Below are positions 34,090 to 46,229 of a stretch of 64,000 bases of DNA, in pieces; position 1 is the stretch's first letter, and each line of letters opens with the position of its first letter. This stretch comes from Takakia lepidozioides (taxonomy: Eukaryota; Streptophyta; Takakiopsida; Takakiales; Takakiaceae), in NCBI GenBank assembly GCA_030704615.1, contig CM060731.1, positions 65,018,756-65,082,755 on the forward strand, in the 5' to 3' direction. The notes under the pieces are model-generated. The model was not told the origin of the DNA, searched no databases, and saw only the letters and a list, made by a program, of their open reading frames with translations. Position numbers and translations under genes: made by a program.

Positions 34090-34760
34090 TTACAAAGTGG
34101 TCTAAAATCCTGTTCGTGTGGCAGGATTTTTGCTACTACGCCAATGTAATATTTGTGGCCATGCTCCTCTTCTTCCCAAACAATGACAAGTTGTTTTTAA
34201 TCTGCTTCTCTTTCTCTGAGGTCAGTGTATTATCAAGCCACTCTGTTTCGTATTGGCTGTAGTGTGGACACCCATCACGTTTTTTTTACATCGTTTTACT
34301 TCTGGCATTCGTGCAGGGACCATTGGCATGGGCATTGATTGTGTGGCGCTGTAGTCTTGTCTTCAGCTCCATTGACAAGATTGTTAGTGTGCTTATACAT
34401 TTACTTCCAGGTGAGCATGGCACTTCATAGCGACTTTTCATCTGTTGAATTTGTTATGTATGCTTTTCGACCTGATCTGATTAAGAAGTTGGTGGTTCTT
34501 TGCAGGAACGGTGCTTTTTATAATTCGCTGGTGGGATCCAAGCACATTCTCGCATCATTCTGGGCATGAAACAGGCCCTTGGCCAGCATGGCCCTTGTTG
34601 GAGAGTGGTCAAGCACTTAGGAGTCTGGACATGGTTATTTGTCGTGCCTCTATTTGCATACTGTCTGTGGCAGATGCTGTACTTTCTTGTTGTCAATGTG
34701 CTACAACGGCAGCGATTGCTCAGGGATCCCGAGGTTATGACCTCAAACAGGTCTGTCCAG
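34090..34760 (+). pseudogene. Captured fragment resembling glycerophosphocholine acyltransferase (GPC1/DUF2838)
   Basis: Three exon-like pieces with splice signals. At about 34110-34218: [30 protein letters not shown], then GTCAGT. At about 34317-34410: [31 protein letters not shown], then GTGAGC. From 34505: [19 protein letters not shown], then after a frameshift [19 protein letters not shown] and [16 protein letters not shown]. These match my memory of the plant GPC1 membrane protein ([26 protein letters not shown]). It is a multi-membrane-spanning acyltransferase of phospholipid remodelling. Both ends of the gene are absent and the frame is broken. It lies, in opposite orientation, between the two halves of a PPR relic. 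Confidence 0.6.
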
Positions 34761-34774
34761 GTTGGGGAATTATC

Positions 34775-35510
34775 CTCCATTTAATCTCTCCGGTTGTTAT
34801 TACTTGCCCGATCATTTGCTCATACATCTCCAAGGCCTCCCTCTCACACCCATTCTGAGTATATCCGGCGATCATTGCACTCCATGTGACCACATCTCAT
34901 TCAGCCATATTGTTGAATACTTGATGTGCATCCTCCATGCTACTGCAGTTGGCATACATGTCAACAAGGGCAGTCTCCAAATTTCTATAGGACACAGATT
35001 CCAGCTTTCCTAATGTCAGCATGGACTTCTTGGCCCTTTTTCTAGAGCTGACAGGCTGGAACACACATTGAGTACACAGATGAATGTGACCTTGCTGGGT
35101 GTCACCCCTTCTCGTATCATTTGTTCATAGATCTCCAAAGCCTCCCTACCATACCCATGCTGAGCATATCCTGTGATCATTGCATTCCATGACGAAATTG
35201 CGATCGATTGGATCAATCCACAAAGCATTATCATGGCTGCTTCAGTCAAGACCTGCTTGACCAATTCCTTCACACTCTACTTCGCTCCCACATTTGGCAT
35301 ACATGTCCACCAAGGCAGAGTTCAGAATGACATAGGGTACAATTCCAGCTTTAACAATGTCACCATAGACCTCTTTTCCAGGGCTGCCAGGCTCGCACAC
35401 GCATTGCAAACACACACAAACAGTATGTGGTCGGGCTTCACCGCTTCCCCATCATTTGCTCATAGGTCTCCAAAGCCACCATCCCGCGCCCCTGCTGTGC
35501 ATACCCTGCG
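34775..35510 (-). pseudogene. PPR relic, upstream half
   Basis: Minus-strand PPR fragments: ISSWNAMITGYAQHGYGREA, YEQMIREGVTPSKVTFICVL and, beyond a break at about 35270, a block like the central triplets of the 2004-4637 gene (GYAQQGRGMVALETYEQMMG). Frames are interrupted several times. Together with 33343-33945 it forms one relic split by the GPC1-like fragment. Confidence 0.65.
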
Positions 35511-36440
35511 AAAACAAAAGCTTGATGAAACAAGCAGAGAGGGACGGAGGGACAGGAAGACTAGAAAGGGAGAGAATGAGAGAGACAAAGAGTCAGGGCG
35601 ATGGCGCGAGGGCGCGAGGGCAAAATCTAGGACAGGACATCACGATGTGCTTGCTTCAAAATGACAACGTTCTTCATTCAAAAAAAGCTCAAGTCCGTTG
35701 CAGGTGAATTCATCCAGGATACGAATGACAAAATTAAAATAACATTCATCCAATTAAATCATCCATAATACTTGCCACCTGTCATTCTCACACATCTATT
35801 TGTCCTGACAGTGTGACTTACTCTACACCAGTGTGAGACAAGCCTTGGTCAGGCCTGGTATCAATACTAGTATTTGATACCATACCAGCCTGGTCTATGG
35901 CTGGGCAATACCCATGCTGATACCAGGATACGCACGTACAAATATTTGGAAGATATGCATAGATACCATTCTGGTATAACATTCAGGATACCGATATTCA
36001 TACCAGTTTCCTGCAAGCCAACCTCCTCTCTTGCCTGGTATGAATCTGGTATGAATATGTTGTCGATTAGGTATTTGCTTCGTTTTTTAAGCTCGAGCTG
36101 TGACGACTAATTATTAATCGTAATATGTTTTGGTGTTTTGCTGGCCGTCACCCCTTCCTCCTCTTCAATGTTGTGTGGCTCCCGCATCTGTCCTGATTGA
36201 GCCCCATATCTTGTACGTGTTGGATCCTCAAGCTTTCATTTCCATGTAGGCATTGGTTAGGGTTGTTTTTTGTTTGTTGCTTGCTTTCAAGTATTCACTC
36301 TCAAGTCGTCGCGTGTCTTGTTTTCGCAGCCAACCAACATGCCGAGGTGTGTTGCAATCATCTTGTTAGTTTGGTGGTGAGTAGATGTGATAGGGTTCGT
36401 TGGAATCAAAATAGAAGTATGCCTGTATAATAAAATAAAC
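35511..36440. repeat. Spacer with GGTATCA/TGGTATGAAT repeats
   Basis: No gene. Between about 35815 and 36060 there are repeated GGTATCAATACTAGTATTTG, ATACCAGCCTGGT and TGGTATGAATCTGGTATGAA blocks plus ACACCAGTGTGAGA. The same families occur at 54500-54990, next to another hAT-like fragment, which suggests terminal sequences of one transposon family. Confidence 0.4.
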
Positions 36441-36447
36441 TAAAATA

Positions 36448-37135
36448 ATGTATTTTAGTTTGCCTGGCTGTGATTTTGAGGAGCCTGATAGGGAGAGGGA
36501 AGAAATGACAATCACAGGTGTCACCAGTGACTTGTTGCAAGAGGAGGCGGACGTGGTGGAGGAGCCTCAACGGACCGAGGCATTGAATGACAACATTACT
36601 GCCAAGCAAGAAGCAATTTGGATGGTACAATATCTGAAGCTTGAAAAGAACCAGAAGTTGTGGCATCCTCATAATAGGACTGCACCTGCTTGGGCATTCT
36701 TTGTACTTAACGATGCAGGCACAGCCGTGAACGTCCAAGCTACACAAACCATGAGGTGCATCTTGTGTTACCCGGAGGGAGAAGCATCGAGCAACAACAG
36801 TAGAACCAAATCTCGGAAAGGTGTTGTCTCCTACAATCCTTCACATGGCATCACGAGCATGAAAAAACATATTGCTAATGAACATGGTGAAACTCTAGTG
36901 AGGTACAAACAACAAAAGAAAGCCTCAGATGAGGTTGCAGGTGGTCGGCAGAAATGCAAGAAGAGGAAGGCAGTGGCACCTATGGCCATTACGGAGTTTT
37001 TTGGTAGCCATAACCCATACAAAGCCAATGACCCTGGTCAACAATGACTCATAGAGGATTTGGTCTTGTTCATAGCTAAAGGGTACATGCCATTATCTGT
37101 TGTGGAAAATCCTACGACATCATTGTCTTCCTAGA
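36448..37135 (+). pseudogene. hAT-type transposase N-terminus with BED zinc finger, truncated
   Basis: The frame 36448-37047 has AIWMVQYLKLEKNQKLWHPH, WAFFVLNDAG, then MRCILCYPEG and SMKKHIANEHGETL, a Cx2C...Hx4H arrangement typical of BED fingers of hAT transposases. KKRKAVAPMAITEFFGSHNP follows. After a frameshift at 37047 it continues LVLFIAKGYMPLSVVENP, a characteristic start of the hAT catalytic region, and ends at about 37135. The DDE core and dimerisation region are missing. Confidence 0.65.
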
Positions 37136-37149
37136 TGTTTACAGGGACG

Positions 37150-37607
37150 ATCCTCGACTTGTCCAGCTGAGAGCAATGGAGTTTCTTCCAGGATTGCATG
37201 ATTCTCCTGGACCCCGGCTGGGGAGCAGGTGGTTCTTATGCATCATGGACCTGGACTTTCCGCTTGAGTGGGAGCCGAACAGATCACGCATAGCGTTGCT
37301 GTATCGCTGGAATTGTTGCGTGTGGACGTATGATGAGTGCATAGGTGAAAACTTCACGCGTGGACGGACTGGCTCGGAAAGTGGGGACATTCTCTTCAGT
37401 TATGAGGATGAGGAGGAGGGGAACACAGGGCCCACTGTGAAAATGTCCTTCTACAAAGGGGGCGCTATCGATAAACACGACATCCTTGTTAGTTTTAACC
37501 GGGCGACAGAAACCGCTGACATTTTGTTCAAATATCGGCACCCGGTCACTCAGGAGGTCCTTGAGAGGCCAGTTCGAGTTCCTTCTTCTTGGGCGAGGGG
37601 ACCATAG
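37150..37607 (+). CDS. Element-associated frame C, function unknown (copy near transposase 3' end)
   Basis: A frame (37176-37607) with GSRWFLCIMDLDFPLEWEPN, ALLYRWNCCVWTYDE, SGDILFSYEDEEEG and ETADILFKYRHPVTQEV. It resembles the minus-strand frame at 55840-56430 (GQQWILVVRD, GPGNILLTLREN, IDILYLYVRHLNPEN), so both are read as copies of one accessory gene of the large transposon. No known domain recognised. It is convergent with the transposase at 38224-41816. The truncated hAT fragment abuts its 5' side. Confidence 0.35.
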
Positions 37608-38223
37608 GTCATGCATGCTAGAGTAGACATGTTTCGACTCGCCGACACTCATGGCACATACATTTTGATTCAGAAATCAAGTAGCTTCCCTGTGCCATAT
37701 GGGGAATATACATGCTTGGATAATCTTCTGTTAAGGTTTTTTGCAATTCACTGCCAGTATGCTGGGACGTGTCCTTTGTCGTATGGATTGCTGTTTGCAC
37801 AAGGTGCAGTATGCAAATGCTGGAATGTGCAGTAGGACCCTTCCCACTGGGACACAGAACTAGCAATCTTGTAAAGGCATCACATTTGCAGAACACTGAC
37901 AATGTATTTGTAGCAAATTGGAGTCTTCTCATAAAGGTGGACGAAAACGCCAGGATGGGCTGCGAAATCACCACAAATTGAATGAAGAGCAGTAACAAGG
38001 AAACACTATGCAGTATACAGACCAATAACGTCGCTGAAATAGGCCACAATACCGGTGTATCTCTACACAATGTATGCTTTCCTCGGATCCATTTATAGAC
38101 ATAACCAAAATAAAAAAAAAACATGCCCATGCCATTCACGGCCAAAAACCACATTCTCATGTATTGCGGCACCGGAATGCACCTGGAGCCATGGCGGTGC
38201 GGCACCACCAAGTGTATAATTCC
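37608..38223. other. Spacer between frame C and transposase 3' end
   Basis: No gene recognised. One isolated GGCACC-type palindrome-like site (ATTGCGGCACCGGAATGC) lies at about 38163-38180, similar to the array motif. Confidence 0.4.
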
Positions 38224-41200
38224 TCACAAAAAAATAGGGTGCAAGAAGATGAATGTAATATAATTGTCACTTTCTCCTTCCCGAATGTGGAATGTCAAGC
38301 AGTCCGATCTGTATCCTGCCGTAGGGCCTTGTGTAGCTTGTTGAAACTCAGTGTTGGAGCATGGATGAAGACGTCCACTGCGGATATGCAACTCATGCGC
38401 TTCAAAAAAAATGTAATAAAGGTGTTTGCAGGGGACGTATGCTGCATTCTTTGATTCCATAACAAGGAAGTCCTCACATTTGCAAGCTGGGTACTGAGAA
38501 ATCGTGATTGCATACACATCACTGCGCGCAGCAGACCCGGCTGTTGACAATTGAAATATGCGCCCCATCCCGGGGTGAGGAACATCCCTGCAACCTTGCA
38601 CTATGCAGGGCATTGCAAGAGCGTTGGCCATCCTGGTGTCGTTTGCCTTTGTTGGTGGCCGCCGTCTTTTCAATTTCCCCCACCGATGGGTGGGCCAAGC
38701 TGCGGGGTCATCCACCGGTATGCGGGGCGAAGAGCTTCTCGTGGGAGGAGGATGACGACTGGGAATTGGATTTTGTGGAACGTCTGTCCTCTCCACCAGT
38801 CGAAACCCTGCACTTCCTAGAGCGTCTGCCTCCTCCAGGGTAAGATCTGTACCAGTTGCCACAGGCCAGACTGCAGGTGGTTCAGGCATGCCTTGTACAC
38901 CATACTTGGGCTTGCCGAACACACACGACATGATGTCGTGCCTGCAGAACCAAAACTCCGTCAGTGTGGCCTCCACAAACTTTGCGCACACAAATCTCCC
39001 TGTGAAGCAAGGGGCAGGCACACCGCCCTGCGGGCTCCTCCGAATCATCTCATTGCATCTCTGGTTGGTGTCGACACGAACAGCACAACATTTGCCACGA
39101 AATGACGGACGGGTCCGTGCAATTCTCCACTGCGAGGCCGACACATCTCGCTCTACGATTGGAATGCTGTATTGGGTAACGATAATAGGAGCAGCATGCT
39201 CATCCTCGGCATGCTGTCCCGAGTCTAGCAGCGATTCCATGGATGTTGCAGGAGAGGGGGTACGAGTCCTGCTGGGAGGAGGTGTGGGATGCAACATCGT
39301 TGCGCCCCGAGGTTGAGTGCGGATGTTCATATCTGATCTCCATGAATCCCCGTCGCCTCCGGGCATGTCCTCAATTCTTCTCTTCACCGGCCGGCTGCGG
39401 ACATTGCCCTCCAGGCAGTTCCCCCGACTGTGTAACGGCGTTGACCTTATTGTTTCCCGCAATGCAGCAGTCCATTTTTTGGGATCGGTCGAACGATGCG
39501 CCGCCCTCATCAACATCTCTTGCCTGTCTGGTCCGATACCCCATTGCTTTCCTCCCAGAAACTGGTAGTAACAAGATTGTTGCATGATGGCCCTCACAAT
39601 ATCTTTTGTTGTTGCTGTCAACATGTCAACGAGATGTGCCGCAGCGGAAGCACGCCAGGAAGAGTGCACCGATTCGGCCATGTTCGTCGTTGGCATATCC
39701 GTGTCATCCTCCAAGCTCATGTCCTGTTGAAGGAAATTAGAAATGTCACTCATTGTGGAGAATGTCCAAGCACAAAACAAAACAATTGTCAAGTATAGAA
39801 ATGTGTTACCTGTCTCATGTAGTCTCCAAACTGGCGGAATCTATAGTGCCACCACGCAAGCCACGTTTGCAGTTCTGGCTGATCTTTCACATCCACTGCC
39901 CCTGAAGACACCCACCAGGCGCGTATGGTTGCAAACTCGGTCTCCGCCTAGTCGATGGAATTCACATTTTTCCACGCAAGGCACATACTGATATGATCAT
40001 GCCGGTGGCGTGACGCCACGAACCTTTTCGTGTTTTGCGTCAAACTCTGCATGAAGTGGAACCCGCAAGATCTCTCCTTACCTTCCATTGGAGTCTTTGG
40101 GTCGTCCCCATATACCCTCCTCACTGCAGCCCAGTTCGCCTGGGCATTGTCAGCCATGAAGCCCCTAAAATCGGGAGGGGGCAACTTCGCTCTCGCCATT
40201 TGTTCATTAATTCCGCACCACATATGCAACTCCGAATCTATGTCTTCTCCTTTCATTTCGCAGATAGCAATGGTCATCAACTTTCTGCAATGTGGGTCGT
40301 ATACATGTGCCCCCATTGTCACCCAATCGTGGTTGGTAATTCGTCTGATGTGGTCGAACATGACCCAGCGATTTGAGAGGTCTCCACTGGTCATCCGCTT
40401 CACCAAATCGACACCGCTCCCCGGTCCGCACGTTGACATCTTAAACATGAAGCACATGTCCGTCTCTGAGCCTTGACCAGGAAAGAAGCTGCCCTGGATG
40501 AAGTCGTAGCCGCATGTGCGCTTCACTTCCAAGATGGAGTGCATGTCTGATCCTCTTCCGATTCGTTTCTTGCAGCCGACAATGTGGTTCCTGACATTGG
40601 GGCTGCACACATGGGAGACAGCTTCCAGCAGCTCCTTCATGTCCCCCTCGCCCAGCTTCTCTCTTGTGCTTCCGTCCTCCGACATTATTCTGCCAATTGC
40701 AATTCTATGTGCGGATGCGAGCTGTATCTGCTTTGGTTTTGCTCCCGGCCTGAACCTCACCTCCTCCTTGATAATATCATGGGCTTGTTGAAAAACGACT
40801 CTGCAATTGCCTCTGGCGACGGGGTGGTCATGCTTTCCGGTGTGAATGCATGCTCTGGTGCACGCTGGGCCGACGGTCCCGACGTAGTACTGCTTGGCGT
40901 TGCACACTGCCATACACATAGGGGCTGCGTTGCAATGGGCACACTTGAACGTCCCTGCAGGAACTCTACCTTGAGGCCAAAATGGGGTCGACAAATTGCC
41001 AATCCATTCAGTCTCATTCCGGGTGCCTTTGCTCGTGTAATGGTAACATGTGCTCGAGAAACATTTAAGATGCCCAGCACAATATACATATCTCACTCGA
41101 ACTCCATCACCCAGGTTGGACGATGAAGTTTTGGTGACGCACCAAGGGTGGCCGTCATGTTTCCTGTTCATTCCTGCCAGCATGCCGTCTGGGCCTGCGC

Positions 41201-41816
41201 CTGCCGGCACTAGAGGGAACTCGTAGATAGCATTCTCATCCACAACATCAGGCAAAGTTTCCACAGAATGGATTGGAGTTTGTCGTAATCAAGCCTAAGA
41301 AGGTCATTGGAGCGGGAACCCGTTGTCTTCATCCTCCGCAATATGTCGATTACTGAGCGGACGGAAGTTGAGTCGGAGGGTGTGTGCTCATTGTTTGCCG
41401 ACTTCTGAACACTCCTAGTGACGGACGACTTCAAAACATACGATGGAAGGACCATACAGTCTTCATCGTCACTGGATAAGTCGTGGACGATTGTTTCCCT
41501 GTTTTCCTGGATTTCCCTTTTCACATGTTTGGGCTTCTCTGCTTGTGAAGAGGTGCCCACATCCTTCATGGCAGACTTCACATCATGCACGCCAGACCCT
41601 CTTGTGGAAGGAGGATCAACCAAGTTCCAGCGTGGGAACTCTTTAGGCACGATTTCACCAATTGCACTGTACCGGATGGATTCAGAAGCTGGGAGCCGCC
41701 ACTCTTTGCCCTTTCCGAAATCTGCATGCAGAATGACGGCACTTTCCAGAAAATTTCCATAAGCATCCTTCGTCTCCTCTTCCAAAAACACCGTTCCAGG
41801 GCGGACCCCGAATTTC
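38224..41816 (-). pseudogene. MULE/KDZ-like transposase with SWIM zinc finger, separated from its first codons by an inversion
   Basis: DDE-type transposase of a large DNA transposon. On the minus strand, exon part 1 (41816-41264) has RPGTVFLEEETKDAYGNFLE and KEWRLPASESIRYSAIGEIV. After a frameshift near 41264 comes a Cys-rich segment (VRYVYCAGHLKCFSSTCYHY, CAHCNAAPMCMAVC). The catalytic core follows: WVMFDHIRRITNHDWVTMGA (about 40350), GFMADNAQANW (about 40155), ERSCGFHFMQSL. A short intron (39793 down, GTAACA...CAACAG) is followed by TTNMAESVHSSWRA (about 39670) and a C-terminal SWIM finger CKCEDFLVMESKNAAYVPCK H (about 38430). A TAG interrupts NSID-AETEF at about 39950. The first about 35 residues lie at 29122-29226 in the opposite orientation. 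A second 5' copy is at 63342-64000. Confidence 0.7.
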
Positions 41817-42459
41817 GGCTTGCACAAGCATTGCAAACACAAACAAATGTAACGTGGTTGGGCTTCACCCCTTTGTGAAGCATTTGCTCATAGGTCGCCA
41901 AAGCATTCCTACCACACCCATGCTTGGTAAATCCTACCAACATTATATTCCACGTGATCAAAGATCGTTGAGGCATTCTGTTGAACACTTGGTGAGCCTC
42001 CATGATGTTCCCGCACTTAACATACATGTTGACAAGGGTGTTGAGGAGAAAAACACATGGCGTGAATCCACTTTGGATAATGTGAGTGTGCACGTGCTTT
42101 CCAGTTTCCAGACCTTTCATCTTGATGCACTTAAGCAAGAGACAGACATACGTCTCAGAATTTGCTGAAATGCCCCCTTGGTTTAAAGTCTGTAGAGCCT
42201 CTTTTAGTCTATCTGCCTCACAAAGCATCTCAACATGCCCAGAAGTGCCAGAAGAGGCATTGTGGACTCCCTCTCTTGATCCTCTTTCAGAAGCTGTGGT
42301 GATGGTTGAGGTGCCTGATTTTATCAATTGTGCCGGTGCAGCAGCTGCCTTTAGTTGACCATCTACCCATGAAGGTTTCTTGTAGCTACTGATCCACAGG
42401 GAATCATACGTAATCTTGTGTTTGAAATCTGGCCCTCTTGAATGAATCTGGACACACAC
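41817..42459 (-). pseudogene. Third OSB-PPR copy: PDF half-motif plus first PPRs, cut by inversion
   Basis: Minus strand, same start as the 2004-4637 gene: VQIHSRGPDFKHKITYDSLW, KKPSWVDGQLKAAAAPAQLI, the Ser/Thr linker, then VHTHIIQSGFTPCVFLLNTL and KPNHVTFVCVCNACA. At 41817 PPR sequence ends (GTGCAAGCC) and transposase sequence (GAAATTCGG) begins. As in the first copy, there is no ATG before the PDF segment, again indicating an upstream exon. Confidence 0.8.
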
Positions 42460-44517
42460 TCCATCCCTGCTCCTTCAGCTATCACTGCCTCTGCACAAAT
42501 CATGCATACATCAATGCCTTGCTGCTAGCAGCTGACAATGACAGCCTAGATTTGTTCTAGGAAACACCCAACTCAACTAATCACACTAGTTCCTATGCTC
42601 AGTAATATCTGTTACTCTCTGTAATCCAACAGGCATTCACATTTTTGCCTCGATTGTCCCACCATTGACTGGGGTCAGAAAAGTACTCATTCCATAGTTT
42701 ATCCTCGTCTGTGTGACCTGTTTCTGGATACTTTCCTGTTGTCACATTGGCAGTATCATGTCGAAGTCACTCCAAACTATCAAAGATTCACTCAACCAGC
42801 TAACTTGCAGAATTCAACATGGAATTTTAGGGCCAATTCTGATAAGAGGGAAAAACAGGGTGAAATGTGTTGAAGAAGGTGCCTTCATTAGCACTGCCTG
42901 ATTTTATCAAATGTGCCGCTGCTGCTGCGGCTTCACCATCTACCCATGCAGGTTTTTTGCAGCTATTCCATAGGGAATCATAAGTAATGTTGAGCTTGAA
43001 ATGCAGCCCTCTTGGATGAATCTTGACCCAAACTCTACCCCTGCTCCTTCAGCTATCCATGCTCTGCACAAATCGTGCATACATCCTTGCCTTGCTGCTA
43101 GCAGCTGACAATGACAGCCTAGATTTGTTCCAGCAACACCCCAACCCTACTTATCACAGTAGTTCATATGCTGACTCGCGCTTCCAACAGACATTCACCT
43201 TTTTGCCTCGATTGTTCCACCCTTGACTGCGGTTGGAAACATATTCATTCCAGAGCTTCTCCTCGTCTCTGTTATCTATTTTTCGATACTTTCCTGTTGT
43301 CACATTGGCAGTAACATGTCAAAATCACTCCAAAACCACCATAGATCCACCAACAAGCTAACTTGCAGAATTCAACCTGAAAATTTAGGGACGACTCTGA
43401 TAGCAGTGAAAAACACGCTCAAACATCTTGAAGAAGGTGCCTTCATTAAGCAATGCCTGGTTCTATCAATTGTGCTGCTGCCGCTGCTGTTTCCAGTTGA
43501 CCATCTACCCACGCAGGTTTCCTCTAGCTATTGCTCCACAGGGAATCAGAAGTAATCTTGTGTTTGAAATCCGGCCCTCTTGGATGAATCTAGACCTCTA
43601 TCCCTGGTCCTTCAGCTATCCCTGCCTGTGTACAAATCATGAATACATTCTCAGCCCTACTGCTAGTAGCTGACACTGACAGCGTGAAGTTCTTCCAGGA
43701 AACACCCCAACCCTACTTATTACAGTAGTTCCAATTATGAATTGCATCTGCTTCTCTCTGTAATCCAACAGGCATTCACCTTGTTGTCTCCATTGTCCCA
43801 CCATTGAATGGGAAAAGTGTTCATTCCAAAGCTTCTTCTCGTCTCTGTTATCATTTTTTGGGTACTTTCCTGCTGCCACATCGGCAGTAACCTTTCAAAG
43901 TCACTCCAAAACACCACAAATCCACCCAACGAGCCAACTTACACAATTCTTTATGCAAATTCAGGGCCGAGTCTGATGAGAGGGCAAAACAGGCTGAAAT
44001 AGGTCGAGGAAGAAGGTGCCCTCACCACATTGTCTTTGACTTTGTGTCATGACCCATGGGGGGATTTGACCGACCATCAACCCAAAATGACCTCTTCTGT
44101 GTGCTGCTTGTGTCTGTAGTAAGGTCATGTCGGATTGGTATATGAGAACCACCACGGTGCAGCTGAGCAGGCATAGATTGAAACACGGCCTGCTAAGACC
44201 AAGCTGACTCTCCCAAGAACCTTGTAAACATCAAGAAGAATACAAAATCATGGTACTAACAGGAAGAGCCAAGAGCCCACGTCTCCAGGATGGACAAACT
44301 TCTTCACATGGTACATTAAGAGAAAGCCACACCTTGCGATTGCGGTTGTCCCACCATTGTGAAGGATCTTTAAAAAACTCATGCCAGCTCTGCTCCGTGC
44401 TCCAAGGTAGACGTTTATGCTTGAAAATCCGACAGCATCAACATTGTGACAAGGTCCTTTACTGAGGGGTGCTAGTGAGCTTTCAACAAAATTCATGAAA
44501 GTTGTTTTGGGCTCCAT
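42460..44517 (-). pseudogene. OSB-like PDF exon array of the third copy
   Basis: Minus-strand half-exons alternate as at 4638-7223. First halves lie at about 42640-42715 (FDPSQWWDNRGKN-like), 43200-43270, 43790-43860 (DNGDNKVNACWI) and 44330-44410. Second halves lie at about 42930-43020 (internally deleted), 43500-43600 (GPDFKHKITSDSLW) and 44045-44110 (GQIPPWVMTQSQRQ). There are four motifs instead of five, with small deletions. The 5' side ends at about 44615, where an inverted-repeat element begins. Confidence 0.55.
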
Positions 44518-44618
44518 TGGGCTTTACACGATGAAGAACAACGAACATGTCCAGACTTACACAGATGCTAACGCAGCTTATGTTTGCAGTCTGGAGATTG
44601 TAGAGTCGTCTCTAAAAA

Positions 44619-44903
44619 CGTTAAAAGCAGGTGTGGCGGATTCTGCAACTTTTTCGGCCTAATTCTCATGCCGAATCGGCCACCCAGGGCAGAATCAGCA
44701 GGGATGGCCGATTACACACAGAGGACTGCAGACCTACCACCCAGGCCCATGTCATCAGCCATCAACCCACCTGCCTTCCCCTGAGGCTCGCCTTGTTTAT
44801 ATCCTCTCCAGGGCTCTGAATCTGGGCAATCGATATGGGATAATCGAACCTCAATCATATTGCACCACGTAGCGGCGAGAATCCGCCACACCTGCTTTTA
44901 ACG
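44619..44903. mobile_element. 285-bp inverted-repeat element (MITE-like)
   Basis: A perfect 26-bp inverted repeat: positions 44619-44644 (CGTTAAAAGCAGGTGTGG...) and 44878-44903 (...CCACACCTGCTTTTAACG). No coding capacity; no target duplication recognised. The right arm and what follows are also present at 22288 onward, where the left arm is missing. Confidence 0.55.
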
Positions 44904-45240
44904 CCAGTGAACGGGCCACGTTGGCCGACTCTGCCCTGTGCGCGGCCATAGGGCTCGCCCAAAGGCTGCTTACAGGGCAGAATCGGCCAAACACGGCCCG
45001 TTCTCTAGTAAGTTCAGGAAGGGAGGCCTGAGCAGGCAAAAGCGCCGGGCACAGGAGCAGAATTGGGTCTCAAAGAGCCGCCCAGGCTGCCGCGGGCGGG
45101 CCGCCTAGGAGGCAGGTTGGGCGCCCATGGTAACTAGTAACTACCGCCTATGCTTTTATTAATGAAACCTTGGTAAGATAATTAATGTTTACTACTACTT
45201 CGATTATTTACTATGGTTGCAGATTAAGGTTATTTGGCTA
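44728..45240. repeat. Duplicated unit, GC-rich inverted-repeat part (copy 2)
   Basis: Nearly identical to 22138-22640. It includes a long imperfect hairpin, GTGAACGGGCCACGTTGGCC at about 44907 against the complement at about 44970-45005. No gene. Confidence 0.6.
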
Positions 45241-46229
45241 GAAATGGTTTTATTTTATTTTATTTTATTTTATAAAGGGGATGAAGCCCCGATATTTTAT
45301 TGCTAAAAATAAACCCCTGAGGGGGCCATAAGGCATACACACCTAATGGTGAGGGACGAACCCAAGACTTTAACATAGAGAGACCCATCCGGGTGGATGA
45401 AAAACCGGTGTTTGAGACCCTAGGGCTACTCCTAGAGCCTAGGCGCGATGTAGAGCTCGCGTGTTGCGAGCTCCTGAACGAGGGTGGGGAGCTGTGAAGC
45501 AGTGAAATGAATCAAGAATGATCATTAGGAAGGAAGATTGAAAAATCCTAAGATTGGAAGAACATAGAGAAAGAGGGAGACTGGACCGGCTGAATCGAGG
45601 GAAGAACAGGGAGACCAGAAGGCTGGCAAAGGGAGACGATCTATAGTGTGGCAGAGAAGAAATGAAGAGAGCCTACAACGAATTGGAGCCTAGACTGGCT
45701 GCTTGAAAAGGGGGAGATGAAAACAATGTAGAAGCCTAATTGAGACTCGGTACATGCAAGGAATAAAAAAAAAAATAGAGACGACGAGCGAATGCTGCAG
45801 GCAGCCGAGTGACTCAAAGAAGCTTAGTTGCCAAAGCTGAGCCTGGTGGAGCGGCTTCCACCCACGTGCTTCCAGTTCACTTCTCTGTCGAACTTAGGTG
45901 AGTCAAGGTATCGGTATTGTTGCCCTCTGCCAGGAGATAGGCGGGCCTCTGGTCCACTGGCAGCTTGACGACAAAGCGCAGCTGCATAGGATGTCGTCTC
46001 TGCCCCACGAGCGTTGGAATTTGTTGAGGAGCCTAGGTTCAGCCTCTGCATCCCTACTGATGTCTGCAATAAATTTTATCCAAGCTTTCCTCCCTTCAAC
46101 TTGAACTTCATGGAATATGGTGGATAGCAAGACAGAGAGACATGCTCTCTCCCCACTCATTGTCCAATTGCATCTAACCTTCCAGATATTCCATAGTGTT
46201 ATTGATCTGAAAGATTCAAAGACAGGGCA
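45241..46229 (-). mobile_element. LINE 3' end (copy 2), split by the chromovirus
   Basis: Matches 22641-23660 almost base for base, including WNIWKVRCNWTMSGERACLS. It is interrupted at 46229 by insertion of the LTR element; the sequence resumes at 53200. The 5-bp GGGCA is at 46225-46229 and again at 53200-53204. Confidence 0.75.
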
